From: Streptacidiphilus sp. 4-A2 | GTDB taxonomy: Bacteria; Actinomycetota; Actinomycetes; Streptomycetales; Streptomycetaceae | Direction of reading: 5' to 3' | Length of the DNA stretch: 64,000 nucleotides | NCBI GenBank assembly: GCA_014284505.1 | Contig: JAAFYY010000001.1 | Span: 7,613,845-7,677,844, forward strand | Shown here: positions 1 to 9,781 of the stretch, piece by piece | How positions within the stretch are numbered: position 1 is the first letter of the stretch | Layout: the number at the start of each line of letters is the position of its first letter | Translations under genes and position numbers: made by a program | Notes under the pieces: model-generated | The model's input: the letters and a program-made list of their open reading frames with translations, nothing else | The model's database searches: none | What the model was told of the DNA's origin: nothing

Positions 1-933
1 GTGGTCGCTGCCCTTGCGCAGGATGAGGCTGGCCCGCCCACGGGTGGGGGCGACGTTCTCCACCAGGTTGGGGCGGTTGATGGTGCGCCAGACCTGGCGG
101 CCGTAGTCCAGTGCCTCCGCCTCCGGGACCTCGGTGAAGCGGCGGAAGTACGAGACGGGTCCTGGAAGGCGGTCTCCCGCAGCTGCGGAAGCGCTCCAGG
201 TACCAGCGCTCGATGTCGTCGGCGCGGGCGTCCACGTAGATGGAGAAGTCGAAGAATCGCGACGGCGACCGGGTGCGGCCGTCCAGGCCGGCAGCGCCGG
301 CTGGAGCACGTTCAGCCCCTCCACGATCAGGATGTCCGGCCGCCGGACCACCAGCCGCTCGCCCTGGACGATGTCGTACACCAGGTGCGAGTACACCGGG
401 CGGTGACCTCGTCCTTGCCCGACTTCACGTCGGCGACGAAGCGGGTCAGCGCCCGGCGGTCGTAGGACTCGGGGAAGCCCTTGCGGGACATCAGGCCCCG
501 GCGCCGCAGTTCCGCGTTGGGCAGCAGGAAGCCGTCGGTGGTGACCAGCTCCACCCGGGGTGCTCCGGCCAGCGGGCCAGCATCGCCTGGAGCACGCGCG
601 CGGTGGTGGACTTGCCGACGGCGACACTCCCGGCGACGCCGATCACGAACGTACCGGCCTGGGTGTGGTGTGCTCGTTGTCGTCGAGGAAGTCGTTCAGC
701 GCCCCGCGCAGCCGCCCGGTGGCGGTGACTACAGGTTGAGCAGCCGGACAGCGGCAGATAGACGTCCTGGACCTCCTGGAGGTCGATGACGTCACCGAGC
801 CCGCGCAGCCCTCCACCTCATCGGCGGTCAGCGGTAGCGGCGTGCGCTGGTGCAGCACGCTCCACTCCGCACGGTCGAGGTCGACGAAGGGGGACGCGTC
901 AGCGCGGCGTTGGGCTTCGAGCGTTGTCGGCAC
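1..933 (-). CDS. coaA: Type I pantothenate kinase, 3' end cut by window edge
   Basis: Phosphorylates pantothenate with ATP, the first and controlling step of coenzyme A synthesis in the cytoplasm. Read from a GTG at 933 with GGAG upstream. Recognisable blocks in order are [11 protein letters not shown], the Walker [14 protein letters not shown] (about 610-645), [13 protein letters not shown] (about 510-550), [16 protein letters not shown] (about 440-480), [12 protein letters not shown] (about 300), DFSIYVDAR (about 235) and [13 protein letters not shown] at the edge. Only about the last ten residues of the roughly 325-residue family lie outside. The frame breaks about nine times (near 810, 751, 733, 665, 558, 401, 288, 185 and 163), nearly all repaired by adding one base, so I infer base-calling errors rather than a dead gene, because this enzyme is essential in most bacteria. 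It is divergent from acpS, which uses CoA. Confidence 0.9.
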
Positions 934-1073
934 CAGACCATTCTCCGGCCAACGGATCGTGAGTGGAGGTTCCGTCGGCGGCCGGGGAGGAGAGATTCGT
1001 CTCAGCGGCGGGCCGGGGCGTCCCCGGGTGGTGGACGATGAGGGGCTGACACGAGCGTCGAGGGAGACAGTTG

Positions 1074-1435
1074 ATGATTATCGGGGTCGGTATCGACGTG
1101 GCGGCGATCGACCGCTTCGAGGAGTCCATGCGGCGTACCCCACCCTGGCCGCGCGGCTGTTCACCGAGCAGGAGCTCTACTGCCCAGCGGCGAGCGCCGC
1201 GGCGGTGCCTCGCTGGCGGCGCGGTTCGCGCCAAGGAGGCGGTGGCCAAGGCCTGGGCGCGCCCGGCGACCTGCACTGGACCGACGCCGAGGTCCGCACC
1301 GAGCCCTCCGGCCGCCGGTGCTGGAGGTGCGGGGACGGTCGCGGCCCGGGCGGCCGAGCTCGGCGTCCGGATGTGGCATCTCTCGCTGAGCCATGACGCG
1401 GGCGTAGCGTCGGCGGTGGTGATCGCCGAGGCTGA
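1074..1435 (+). CDS. acpS: Holo-[acyl-carrier-protein] synthase, frame-broken
   Basis: Transfers 4'-phosphopantetheine from CoA to a serine of apo-ACP, activating it for fatty acid synthesis. The ATG at 1074 follows GGGAGACAGTTG, and the protein opens MIIGVGIDVAAIDRF, with the Mg-binding Asp of the GxGIDxxxIxR motif. Further blocks are TLAARLFTEQELY, AKEAVAKA (second metal ligand region) and WHLSLSHDAGVASAVVIAEA at the C-terminus. The frame breaks near 1140, 1180, 1250 and 1312. The stop is inferred as the TGA at 1433, reached after one further missing base; without it the frame would run on into nnr. The length of about 121 residues is normal. It is likely cotranscribed with nnr. Confidence 0.85.
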
Positions 1436-1454
1436 GCGGGCCCCGGGACTCCCC

Positions 1455-1525
1455 GGAACCCCGGAGCCCCGGACCCCGAATCCGGACCCCGAATCCGGAA
1501 CCCGAACCCGGAACCCGAACCGAGG
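1455..1525 (+). repeat. Imperfect tandem repeat between acpS and nnr
   Basis: A C/G/A-only stretch of imperfect 12-14-base units around CCCCGAATCCGGA and CCCGAACCCGGA, at least four copies. It fills the spacer between acpS and the nnr ribosome-binding site. No function is evident. Confidence 0.6.
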
Positions 1526-1535
1526 AGCTGCACGC

Positions 1536-3065
1536 ATGCGGTACGCGCACACGGTCGAACAGGTAAGGGCGGCCGAGGCCGAGCTGATGGCCCGGCTGCC
1601 GGAGGGCACGCTGATGGCGCGGGCGGCGGCCGGACTGGCCGCGGTCTGCCTGGAGCTGCTGGCGCCGGACCGGGAGCGGACCGAGCCGCTGACCGGGGCC
1701 CGGCGCCGCGGCCCGGTCCGCGGCCGCCGGGTGGTGGTGCTGGCGGGCAGCGGCGACAACGGCGGCGACGCGCTGTTCGCCGGTGCCCGGCTGGCGGCGC
1801 GGGGCGTGCGGGTGCACGCGGTGCTGCTCGCGCCGGACCGCGCCCACCCCGGCGGACTGGCCGCGCTGCTCGCCGCCGGCGGGGTGCTCGCCGCGGACCA
1901 GCGGCAGGCGGAGCAGGAGACCGCCCGGGCGGATCTGCTGCTGGACGGGGTGGTCGGCATCGGCGGCCGGGGCGGGCTGCGCGAGTCCGCGCTGCCCTGC
2001 GTCCGTGCCGCCGGCAGGCGGGTGTGCCGGTGGTCGCGGTGGACCTGCCCAGCGGGGTGGACGCCGACACCGGCGAGGTCGCCGGGAGGCCGTCCCGCGG
2101 TCACCGTGACCTTCGGCACCCACAAGCCCGGTCTGTTCATCGACCCGGGCGCGAGCCGGGCCGGGGTACTGCGGCTGGTCGACATCGGCATCGAGCCCGG
2201 CGCCCCGGCGGCCGAGGTGCTCCAGCACGCCGATGTGGCCGCACTGCTGCCCGCGCCCGCGGCCGAGAGCGACAAGTACCGGCGCGGGTGGTCGGCATCG
2301 CCGCGGGCTCCGAGCGCTACCCGGGCGCGGCCGTGCTGGCCGTCTCGGCGGCGCTGCGCGGCGGAGCGGGCGCGGTCCGCTACGCCGGTACGGCGGCCCG
2401 CGAGGTGGTCCGGCGCACCCGGAGACCCTGGTCACCGAGGGCGGGCCGAAGGCGGCCGGCCGGGTGCAGGCCTGGGTGGTCGGCCCCGGCCTGGCGGACG
2501 GCGACGCGGCCGAACGCACCCTGGACGAGGCCTTGGCCGCGGGCGTGCCGACCCTGGTCGACGCGGACGGGCTGCGGCTGCTCGCCCGCCGTCCGGACGG
2601 CCCGCCCCGCGGCGCGCTGCTGCTGACCCCGCACGCCGGGGAGGCGGCGGCGCTGCTCGCCGGGGTCGGCGTGACTGTGACCTCGGCGCAGGTCGAGGCG
2701 GAGCGGCTGCGCCATGCCCGGCTGATCGCTCAGCGGTACGGCTGCACGGTGCTGCTCAAGGGCTCCACCACGGTGGTCGCCGGCCCGGATCCGGCGACGC
2801 CGGTGCGGGTCAATCCGACCGGGACGCCCTGGCTGGCCACGGCCGGCAGCGGCGACGTCCTCTCCGGGCTGGCCGGGGCGCTGCTGGCGGCCGGCCTGGC
2901 GCCGCTGGACGCCGCCTCCGTCGCGGCCTACCTGCACGGCCTGGCCGGGAGGACCGCCGCGTTCGGCGGCGGCGGAGAGGGGCACGGCGGGTACGCCCGG
3001 TCACCGCCTCGGACGTGGCCGCCGCGCTGCCTGCGGCGTGGCGGAACGTGACCGGCGCCCCGTAG
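1536..3065 (+). CDS. nnr: Bifunctional NAD(P)HX epimerase/dehydratase
   Basis: Repairs hydrated NADH and NADPH: the N-terminal YjeF domain epimerises R-NAD(P)HX and the C-terminal ribokinase-like domain dehydrates S-NAD(P)HX using ATP or ADP. The ATG at 1536 has GAGGAG 8 bases upstream. The epimerase half shows VVVLAGSGDNGGDALFAGA and VVAVDLPSGVDADTGEVAG. The dehydratase half shows LLTPHAGEAAALL, VLLKGSTTVVAG and the nucleotide-binding TAGSGDVLSGLAGA. It ends SDVAAALPAAWRNVTGAP at a TAG. About 505 residues, usual for the fusion. The frame breaks near 2020, 2092, 2285, 2420 and 2990. Downstream of acpS, as in other actinomycetes. Confidence 0.9.
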   Translation: MRYAHTVEQVRAAEAELMARLPEGTLMARAAAGLAAVCLELLAPDRERTEPLTGARRRGPVRGRRVVVLAGSGDNGGDALFAGARLAARGVRVHAVLLAPDRAHPGGLAALLAAGGVLAADQRQAEQETARADLLLDGVVGIGGRGGLRESALPCVRAAGRRVCRWSRWTCPAGWTPTPARSPGGRPAVTVTFGTHKPGLFIDPGASRAGVLRLVDIGIEPGAPAAEVLQHADVAALLPAPAAESDKYRRGWSASPRAPSATRARPCWPSRRRCAAERARSATPVRRPARWSGAPGDPGHRGRAEGGRPGAGLGGRPRPGGRRRGRTHPGRGLGRGRADPGRRGRAAAARPPSGRPAPRRAAADPARRGGGGAARRGRRDCDLGAGRGGAAAPCPADRSAVRLHGAAQGLHHGGRRPGSGDAGAGQSDRDALAGHGRQRRRPLRAGRGAAGGRPGAAGRRLRRGLPARPGREDRRVRRRRRGARRVRPVTASDVAAALPAAWRNVTGAP

Positions 3066-3167
3066 AACGTACTGTCCGTTCCGACCGTCACCTGAGCACA
3101 CGAGCGCGGGCGGGGGACCGGTCGCGAGCCGAGCGGCAGCGAGCCGGCCGGAGAGGGAGAGGGCGAC

Positions 3168-3873
3168 GTGGATCCGAAGAAGCAGCCCCGGGGGCGGTGA
3201 CGGTCCGGTCCCGGTCCCGGCTCCGCGCGGTCCGGGGGCGGCGCTGCTGGCCGCCGCGCGGTGCTGGCCGCCGGAACCGCCGGGACGGCCCAGGCCGCCT
3301 CCGGCCGCGCGCCCAGCCCGCCCCGCACCGCCACCCCCGCCGCCCCGCGCCCGGCCGTCCCGCCCCGTCCCGCTGCCGCGGACCACCCCGCCGTCCTGCA
3401 CCACCCGGCCGACCCGCGCCCGGCCGTCGCCTCCCGGCCCGTCGCCGCGCCCCGGCCCGGGGTCCGGCACCCGGGCGGGCGGCCCGGGCTGTCCCCGACT
3501 GCCCGACCGATCTGGGCCGGATCGCCTGTGTGGACCTCACCCGCCAGCGGATGTGGGTGCAGATCGGTGCCCGGGTGGTGTTCGGCCCGGTGCCGGTCCG
3601 CACCGGACGCCGCGGCCATGTCACCCGCGACGGCCTGTGGCACGTCTATCTGCGCAGCCGCGACCAGTGGTCCAGGCCCTACGACGTGGCCATGCCGTAC
3701 AGCCAGTTCTTCTCCGCGGGGAGGCGTTCCACGGCCTCGACGGCGAGTCGATGGACGCCCCGCCCGGCTCGCACGGGTGTGTGAACATGAACACCTGGGA
3801 CGCCAGAAAGCTGTGGGGCGTCCTGCGCGTGGGCGATCCGGTGGAGGTCTTCGGACACAAGCAGGGCATCTGA
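3168..3873 (+). CDS. Exported L,D-transpeptidase (YkuD domain), frame-broken
   Basis: Probably forms 3-3 peptidoglycan cross-links or anchors proteins outside the membrane. A GTG at 3168 lies behind GAGAGGGAGAGGG. A hydrophobic Ala/Leu run (about 3225-3300) suggests a signal peptide, then a long Pro/Ala-rich linker. The catalytic domain runs from IACVDLTRQRMWVQIG to the end and holds the family signature: His in FHGLDGES and the nucleophile Cys in SHGCVNMNTWDA. It ends at TGA 3871. Frame breaks fall in 3190-3260, near 3485 and near 3720, so the exact start is uncertain. Confidence 0.75.
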
Positions 3874-3929
3874 GCGGGCACCCCCGCTGCCCTCCCGGAG
3901 GTCCTGCCGACCAGCGGGGTGCCCCGCTG
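3874..3929 (+). terminator. Hairpin after the L,D-transpeptidase
   Basis: Near-perfect 15-16-base arms GCGGGCACCCCCGCTG (3874-3889) and CAGCGGGGTGCCCCGC (3914-3929) lie directly behind the stop codon and before the alr promoter region. There is no U tract, which is usual for this group. Confidence 0.6.
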
Positions 3930-3957
3930 GTGGCGCGGTCTGGGACACTGATCGGCA

Positions 3958-5132
3958 ATGGAATCTGCGATGAGTGCCGAAGCCGTGGTCGACCTGGCGG
4001 CGCTGCGAGGGAACATCCGTGCCCTGCGCGCCCGCATCGGGTCCGCCGCTGTCATGTCCGTGGTCAAGGCTGACGCCTACGGCCACGGCATGCTCCCTGT
4101 GCCCGCGCGGCGGTGGAGGCAGGCGCGACCTGGCTCGGCACCGCCGTCCCCCAGGAGGCCCTGGCCCTGCGTGCGGCCGGGATCGGCCCTGACCAGGCCC
4201 GGATCCTGTGCTGGCTGTGGACGCCGGAGAGCCCCTGGGAGCAGGTCGTCGCGGCCGACATCGACATCTCGGTGAGCGGCGAGTGGGCCCTGAGCCGGGT
4301 CGTGGCGGCGGTCCGGGCCACAGGCCGTCCGGCCAGGATCCACCTCAAGGCCGACACCGGCCTCGGCCGCAACGGCGCGCAGCCGCACGACTGGCCGGGG
4401 CTGGTCCGGGCCGCCCGGGCCGCCGAGGCCGAGGGGCAGCTCACGGTCTCCGGCGTCTGGTCGCACTTCGCCTGCGCCGACGAGCCCGGGCACCCGTCGA
4501 TCGAGGCGCAGCTGGTCCGCTTCCGCGAGGCGCTGGCCATGGCCGAGGCGGCCGGGCTGCGCCCGGAGGTGCGGCACATGGCGAACTCCCCGGCGACGCT
4601 GCTGCTCCCGCAGGCCCACTTCGACCTGGTGCGTCCTGGCCTCGCGCAGTACGGGCTCTCGCCGGTTCCCGAGGTCGGCGGACCGGCCGACTTCGGCCTG
4701 CGGCCGGTGATGACCCTGCGTGCCCGGCTGGCCGGGGTCAAGACCGTGCCCGCCGGGCACGGCGTCAGCTACGGCCACAGCTATGTCACACCCACGGACA
4801 CCACGCTCGCCCTGGTCCCGCTCGGCTACGCCGACGGCGTGCCCAGGCACGCCAGCGACGCCGGGCCGGTCTGGCTCGGCGGCAAGTGGCGCACTGTCGC
4901 CGGGCGGGTCGCCATGGACCAGTTCGTGGTGGACCTCGGCGGCGACCAGGCCGAGGTGGGCGACGAGGTGGTGCTGTTCGGCCCGGGCGACCGGGGCGAG
5001 CCCACCGCCGAGGACTGGGCCCGCGCCAGCGGCACCATCTCCTACGAGATCGTCACCCGGATCGGACCCCGGGTGCCCCGGCGGTACACCGGGGTTGATC
5101 GGACCGGGGTCGGTGAGGCGGGCGGCGGATGA
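3958..5132 (+). CDS. alr: Alanine racemase
   Basis: PLP enzyme interconverting L- and D-alanine for peptidoglycan. The ATG at 3958 opens MESAMSAEAVVDLAALRGN. The PLP lysine is in VVKADAYGHG and the catalytic tyrosine in GHGVSYGHSY; other family blocks are HLKADTGLGRNG, VRPGLAQYGLSP, VPLGYADGVPR and GRVAMDQFVVD. About 391 residues, normal length. One frame break near 4100. The stop at 5130-5132 overlaps the start region of the following hydrolase gene, so the two are probably translated together. Confidence 0.95.
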
Positions 5133-6693
5133 GTCCGGAACCGGGGAGAGCCCTGCGAGCGGAGCGGTCCAGCAGGTCAGGTCCGCGGCCGGGGCGCTGG
5201 TCGACGACATGGCCGAGGGCCGCTGGCGCCGCGCCGGGCTGGTCGGCCTCTCGCTGGGCGTGGTCGCCGCGGGTGCGGCGGCCGGGGTCGCGGTGGAGCG
5301 GCTGACCGTCGGCCGGGACATGCGCCGCCGGGCCCGCGCCGAGGTGGACGCCGCCGCGCCCTTCGGCTCGCTGCACGGCATCCCGTACACCGTGGCCGCC
5401 CCCGACGGCACCGAGCTCTATGTGGAACTGGACGGCACCGGCTGGACCGGCACCCCCTTCGCCAAGGGCCAGCCCTCCGCCCAGGCCGAACCAGGAGCAG
5501 AATCCGAGCCTCACCCGGAGCCCGAGCCCGAGCCCCAGTCCCCGCCCGAGCCCGAGTCCGAGCCTCAGCCTGAACCGCAGGCAGAGACCGAGTCGGCGGA
5601 GGGGCCCGAGCCCGCTCCGCGCCGGAACTGGCTCGGACGGCTGCTGCCTGCCGCCGTCCCGGCCGCCGCGGCCCGTGGCGGACAGCTGGGCGGGCAGCTC
5701 GGCGGGGTGCTGTCCAGCACGGTCGGCGGCTGGCTCGGCCTGACCACCGGCCCGCCGCTGACGGTGGTGTTCTGCCACGGCTACTGCCTCAACCAGGACA
5801 GCTGGCACTTCCAGCGCGCCGCCTTCCAGGACGGCCTGCGGCTGGTGCTGTGGGACCAGCGCAGCCACGGCCGGTCCGAGCGCGGGCGCTCCGGGGCGGC
5901 CGGGCAGCAGGTCGGCATCGACCAGCTCGGCGGGGACCTCAAGGCGGTGATCGACGCGGTCGCGCCCACCGGACCGCTGGTGCTGGTCGGCCACTCGATG
6001 GGTGGCATGACCGTGATGGCGCTCGCCGAGCAGTACCCCGAACTGATCCGCGAGCGGGTCGCCGCGGTCGCGTTCCTCGGGACCACCGCCGGCGGCTGGA
6101 GCGGCAACAGCCTGGGCCTGCCCTCCTACAGCGCGAAGATGCTGCACTGGGTCGCGCCCGGGGTGCTGCGCGCCCTCGGCAAGCAGGCCGAGCTGGTGGA
6201 GCGCACCCGCCGCCTCGGCAGCGAGCTCACCTCGGCGCTGTACCGCCGCTATTCCTTCGGCACGGAGCAGGTCGACCCGGCTGTCGAGCGCTTCGCCCAG
6301 CGGATGCTGGAGTCCACCCCGATCGATGTCGTGGCCGAGTTCTTCCCGGCCTTCGACCTGCACGAGAAGGTCGCGGCGCTGGCGGCCTTCGGCACTGTCC
6401 CGACGCTGGTGATGGTGGGTACCAGGGACCTGCTCACGCCGCCCGAGCACAGCCGGGCCATCGCCGCCGAACTCCCGGAGGCGGAGCTGGTCGTCGTCCA
6501 GGACGCCGGACATCTGCTCATACTGGAGCGTCCCGACCTGGTGAACGGACAGCTGGCGCGGCTGCTGGAGCAGGCCGCGAAGCGCTCCGGCGCCCCGCTG
6601 CCGCAGTCCGTCCGCGAACTGGCCGCGACCCTGGAGACCGACGGCCCCGCCGATGCCCCCGGGGCCGCCGACGCTCCCGGGGCCGGGGCCTGA
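5113..6693 (+). CDS. Alpha/beta hydrolase with N-terminal membrane helix and Pro-Glu insert
   Basis: Serine hydrolase of unknown substrate that commonly follows alr in streptomycetes. The GTG at 5113 is in frame. An ATG at 5129 overlapping the alr stop (ATGA) is an attractive alternative but needs a one-base shift. Residues about 37-61 form one hydrophobic helix (LVGLSLGVVAAGAAAGVAVE). A Pro/Glu/Ser/Gln-rich stretch (about 5490-5615) then separates the N-terminal part from the hydrolase core. The nucleophile is in LVGHSMGGMT, the acid in MVGTRDLLTPP and the His in DAGHLLILE; HGYCLNQDSW supplies the oxyanion region. About 526 residues, long for the family because of the insert and an Ala/Pro tail. 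The frame is intact. Confidence 0.85.
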   Translation: MRRAADESGTGESPASGAVQQVRSAAGALVDDMAEGRWRRAGLVGLSLGVVAAGAAAGVAVERLTVGRDMRRRARAEVDAAAPFGSLHGIPYTVAAPDGTELYVELDGTGWTGTPFAKGQPSAQAEPGAESEPHPEPEPEPQSPPEPESEPQPEPQAETESAEGPEPAPRRNWLGRLLPAAVPAAAARGGQLGGQLGGVLSSTVGGWLGLTTGPPLTVVFCHGYCLNQDSWHFQRAAFQDGLRLVLWDQRSHGRSERGRSGAAGQQVGIDQLGGDLKAVIDAVAPTGPLVLVGHSMGGMTVMALAEQYPELIRERVAAVAFLGTTAGGWSGNSLGLPSYSAKMLHWVAPGVLRALGKQAELVERTRRLGSELTSALYRRYSFGTEQVDPAVERFAQRMLESTPIDVVAEFFPAFDLHEKVAALAAFGTVPTLVMVGTRDLLTPPEHSRAIAAELPEAELVVVQDAGHLLILERPDLVNGQLARLLEQAAKRSGAPLPQSVRELAATLETDGPADAPGAADAPGAGA

Positions 6694-6764
6694 ACGGCCC
6701 GGCCCGCACCATCCGACCCGCACCATCCCCCGCCACCCGACCCGCACCACCCGGAAGGACCGCC

Positions 6765-7264
6765 ATGCGGCTCACCGTCTCCGACCCCGACGCCATGCGG
6801 GCCCTCGGCCAGGCCCTGGCCCGGCTGCTCCGTCCGGGTGATCTGGTCCTGCTGTCCGGGGAGCTGGGCGCGGGCAAGACCACGCTGACCCGGGGCCTGG
6901 GCGAGGGCCTGGGTGTGCGCGGCGCGGTCACCTCGCCGACCTTTGTGATCGCCCGGGTCCACCCCCGCTCGGGCAGGGGCCGGCGCTGGTCCATGTGGAC
7001 GCCTACCGCCTCGGCGGCGGCCTGGACCAGATGGAGGATCTGGACCTGGACGTCTCGCTGCCCGAGTCGGTGATCGTCGTCGAGTGGGGTGAGGGCAGGG
7101 TCGAGGAGCTCTCCGACTCCCGGCTGGAGGTCCGCATCGAGCGGGCGCTCGGCGGCGACGCACTGGCGGCCGACGACGCCGACCCGCGCACGGTCACCCT
7201 CACCGGCCTGGGCGAACGCTGGAACGGCGTGGACTGGGGACTGCTCGTGGCGGATCCGGCCTGA
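6765..7264 (+). CDS. tsaE: tRNA t6A synthesis ATPase TsaE
   Basis: ATPase that drives the TsaB-TsaD complex in making N6-threonylcarbamoyladenosine at position 37 of ANN-decoding tRNAs. The ATG at 6765 has GGAAGGA upstream. The Walker A is SGELGAGKTTLTRGL, followed by VTSPTFVIARVH, LVHVDAYRLGGG and VIVVEWGEG. One frame break near 6975. It ends at TGA 7262. About 166 residues. tsaB and tsaD lie about 1.2 and 2.5 kb downstream, so the full set is in one neighbourhood. Confidence 0.93.
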
Positions 7265-7352
7265 CCCGCGGACGTCGGCGGTTGTCTTTCCGACGCTGTG
7301 TCGGGAAGATATGGGTAAGAGCCCGTCGGCAGGACGAACACCGGGAGGCGAC

Positions 7353-7640
7353 ATGTCCGGCACGACCCCCCGTCGAGCCCGCACCACCGCGATTGCCACC
7401 GGCGCCGGTACCGCCGCCCGCGAGGCCGGCCCGGACGCGACCGTCGGCCCCGGCGCGGGCACAGCCGGCACAGGACGAAGCGGCATCGGTGCCGTGCTCG
7501 CCGCCTCCGGCGCGGCCAGGGCGGTCAGCTGCCCGCCCCCGCCGCCGAGCCGCTGCGCGAGCTCCAGGCCGAACCGTCCGTGCCCGCCGCCCGTACCGAC
7601 CCGGGGCGGAGACGGGCCGCGCCGCCGCGTGACCGTGTGA
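7353..7640 (+). CDS. Small hypothetical protein between tsaE and tsaB
   Basis: The ATG at 7353 follows GGGAGGCGAC. The product is about 95 residues, Ala/Gly/Thr-rich with no membrane helix and no recognised domain. One frame break near 7550 is likely, because after it the text reads LRELQAEPSVPAARTDPGRR, a more protein-like ending than the unshifted Pro/Cys/Ser run. Position and compact charged C-terminus fit a small protein often seen beside tsaE in streptomycetes (from memory, not searched). Function unknown. Confidence 0.5.
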   Translation: MSGTTPRRARTTAIATGAGTAAREAGPDATVGPGAGTAGTGRSGIGAVLAASGAARAVSCPPPPPSRCASSRPNRPCPPPVPTRGGDGPRRRVTV

Positions 7641-7670
7641 CCCTGGCCGGGACGTGCCCTGGCCGGGGAG

Positions 7671-8238
7671 CTACGGGACGACCACCACCGGGGTGTCCAT
7701 GGTGGTGAAGATCAGCAGTGCCTTGCCGTCGGCGACGCTCTCGCGGATGCCGCCGGTGTGCTTGTCCGGCGGCGGCGAGGCCATGCTGCCGTCCACCGCC
7801 GCGCTGAAGCCGACGGTCGCGCCCTCGTGCGCGGTGAACAGCACGCCGTCCTGCACCAGCGTTCCGTCCGAGCCGGTGTAGGGGTCCGGCAACTGCTTGT
7901 AGACCCGGTAGCTGCCCACCAGCGGGCTGACCGCGCTCGGCTGCACCGTGAAGGTCATGGCCGCGGTCTTGGCGCCGGAGTCCACCAGCCACACCCGCCG
8001 CTGGCCCAGCGAGTAGACCACCCGCTTGCCCGTGCCGCTGTTGGCCGGCAGGGGCCGCGCCCGGCGCGCCGCTCCTGCCGGCCTTGGGCGAGGCCGATCC
8101 GTCGACCGGCAGCCCGCCCCTTGAACCGGCGCTGGTCACCGTCGCCGAGCTCTTCGCCTGGAGCCCCATCATGGTGACCACGGCGAGCGCCGACGCGGTG
8201 AGCCCGGTGACGACGATGCCGGAACCGATCTTCGCCAC
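7671..8238 (-). CDS. Hypothetical protein with N-terminal membrane anchor or signal
   Basis: The GTG at 8238 has GGAGGAC just upstream. The N-terminus (AKIGSGIVVTGLTASALAVV) is a membrane anchor or signal peptide, so most of the roughly 190 residues would lie outside the cell. The C-terminal part is beta-rich with RRVWLVDSGAKTAAMTFTV and VGSYRVYKQLPDPYTGSDG, followed by LLIFTTMDTPVVVVP at the end. No catalytic motif recognised. One frame break in the Ser/Gly/Pro-rich middle, near 8045. It is convergent with the small gene at 7353 and divergent from tsaB. Confidence 0.6.
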
Positions 8239-8479
8239 AAGTCCTCCTGCGCCTGACTGACATTCCGATGAACAGCATGCCCATCCTGCCAGGCTCTCCC
8301 GGCCGCAGGGACGCGGGCGCTCCATCGACAGGGCGTTCTAACCTGGATGGGCGCTGATCCAGGACATGGGCACATCCGTTCGGCGGCCCCGGATCAGGAC
8401 TCAGCGGGGGCCCCGGGCGTTTTGCCGGGAAGTAGCATGGGGGCTCGTCAGCGGCTCCGACCGAAGGTTGCAAGTTCCC

Positions 8480-9149
8480 GTGCTAGTCCTCGCGTTCGAC
8501 ACCGCCACCCCCGCCGTCACCGTCGCCCTCTACGACACCGCGGCGGCGACCGCCCTCGCCGCCTGCGACCGGATCGACGCCCGGCGCCACGGCGAACTGC
8601 TGCTGCCCTCCATCGACGAGGTGCTGCGCACCGCCGGTGTGCCCAAGGAGCAACTGGGCGCGATCGTGGTCGGCACCGGGCCCGGCCCCTACACCGGGCT
8701 GCGGGTCGGCCTGGCCACGGCCGCCGCCCTCGGCCACGCGCTGGGCATCCCGGTGCACGGGTCTGCACGCTGGACGGCATCGCCGAGGCCGCCCGCGGCG
8801 CCGGCCTGGAGGGCCCGTTCGTCGCGGCCACGGACGCCCGCCGCAAGGAGGTCTACTGGCCCGCTACGACGAGCAGGGCCACCGGGTGGACGGCCCCCGG
8901 GTCGACCGTCCGGCCGAGATCGCGGAGCTGGTGCGGGGCGTGGCGGCGGTGGGCGCGGGTGCGCTGCTCCCCGAGGTCTTCGCCGCGCCCGCTCCCGGGA
9001 TGCCGGAGTACCAGTCCGCGACGGCGCTGGCCGTCTACGCGGCGCGGGAACTCGGCGCCGGGCGGGCGCTGCCGGAGCCGGTGCCGCTGTACCTGCGCCG
9101 ACCGGACGCCGAGGTGCCGAAGAACTACAAGACGGTCCTCCCGGCATGA
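8480..9149 (+). CDS. tsaB: tRNA t6A synthesis protein TsaB
   Basis: Inactive paralogue of TsaD that forms the TsaB-TsaD heterodimer and recruits TsaE. The GTG at 8480 is chosen because the family begins within a few residues of VLAFDTATPAVTVAL; the ribosome-binding site is weak. Other blocks are RRHGELLLPSIDEVL, IVVGTGPGPYTGLRVGLA and FVAATDARRKEVYWA. Frame breaks near 8760 (a lost G in GGGG) and 8868. About 223 residues. Its TGA overlaps the rimI ATG, giving translational coupling. Confidence 0.93.
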
Positions 9150-9775
9150 TCCTGTTGCGTGCGATGCGCTGGTGGGACATCGCCCCGGTGCTGGAACTGG
9201 AGCGGCGGCTGTTCCCCGAGGACGCCTGGTCGCCCGGGATGTTCTGGTCCGAGCTCGCCGACACCCGCCACCCCCGGGCCACCCGCTGGTACACCGTCGC
9301 TGAGGACGCGGACGGCCGGGTGGCCGGGTACGCCGGGCTGATGGCCGTCGCCGGTGAGGCCGACGTGCAGACCATCGCCGTGGACGAGCGGCACTGGGGC
9401 AGCGGCCTGGGCACCCGGCTGCTGATCCGGCTGCTGCGGCAGGCGGTGGAGGCGGAGTGCGAGGGCGTGCTGCTGGAGGTCAGGGTCGACAACGACCGCG
9501 CCCAGCGGCTCTACCGGCGCTTCGGCTTCGAGCCGGTCGGCTTCCGCCGGAACTACTACCAGCCGTCCGGCACCGACGCCCTGGTGATGCGCCTGGACCA
9601 CCCGGCCGACGCCCTGGCCGGCGCCTCGGCCGGCCCCGCCGAAGCGGCCCCCGAAGCCGACCCGCCGAAGCCGACCCCGCCGAAGCCGACGCTGCCGCCG
9701 GCCGCGCCGACGCCGCGCGCTGAGACAATGAACGCCAGAGCCTTGCAGGCCCGAGCCTTGAACGTAGGAGCATGA
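9146..9775 (+). CDS. rimI: Ribosomal protein N-acetyltransferase RimI family
   Basis: GNAT acetyltransferase; the family model acetylates the N-terminus of ribosomal protein bS18, though substrate is not proven here. The ATG overlaps the tsaB stop (ATGA). The acetyl-CoA pyrophosphate loop is [12 protein letters not shown], preceded by [10 protein letters not shown] and followed by [20 protein letters not shown]. The core of about 150 residues is intact. An extra tail of about 60 Ala/Pro-rich residues, with [15 protein letters not shown], is not part of the usual family. tsaD begins 6 bases after the stop. Confidence 0.92.
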   Translation: MILLRAMRWWDIAPVLELERRLFPEDAWSPGMFWSELADTRHPRATRWYTVAEDADGRVAGYAGLMAVAGEADVQTIAVDERHWGSGLGTRLLIRLLRQAVEAECEGVLLEVRVDNDRAQRLYRRFGFEPVGFRRNYYQPSGTDALVMRLDHPADALAGASAGPAEAAPEADPPKPTPPKPTLPPAAPTPRAETMNARALQARALNVGA

Positions 9776-9781
9776 CCCGCC

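Noticed and set aside
899-2519. Long minus-strand open frames over acpS and nnr
   Set aside because: Pro/Ala/Arg/Gly-rich text with no domain, and nnr on the other strand has clear family motifs; these are GC-rich shadow frames.
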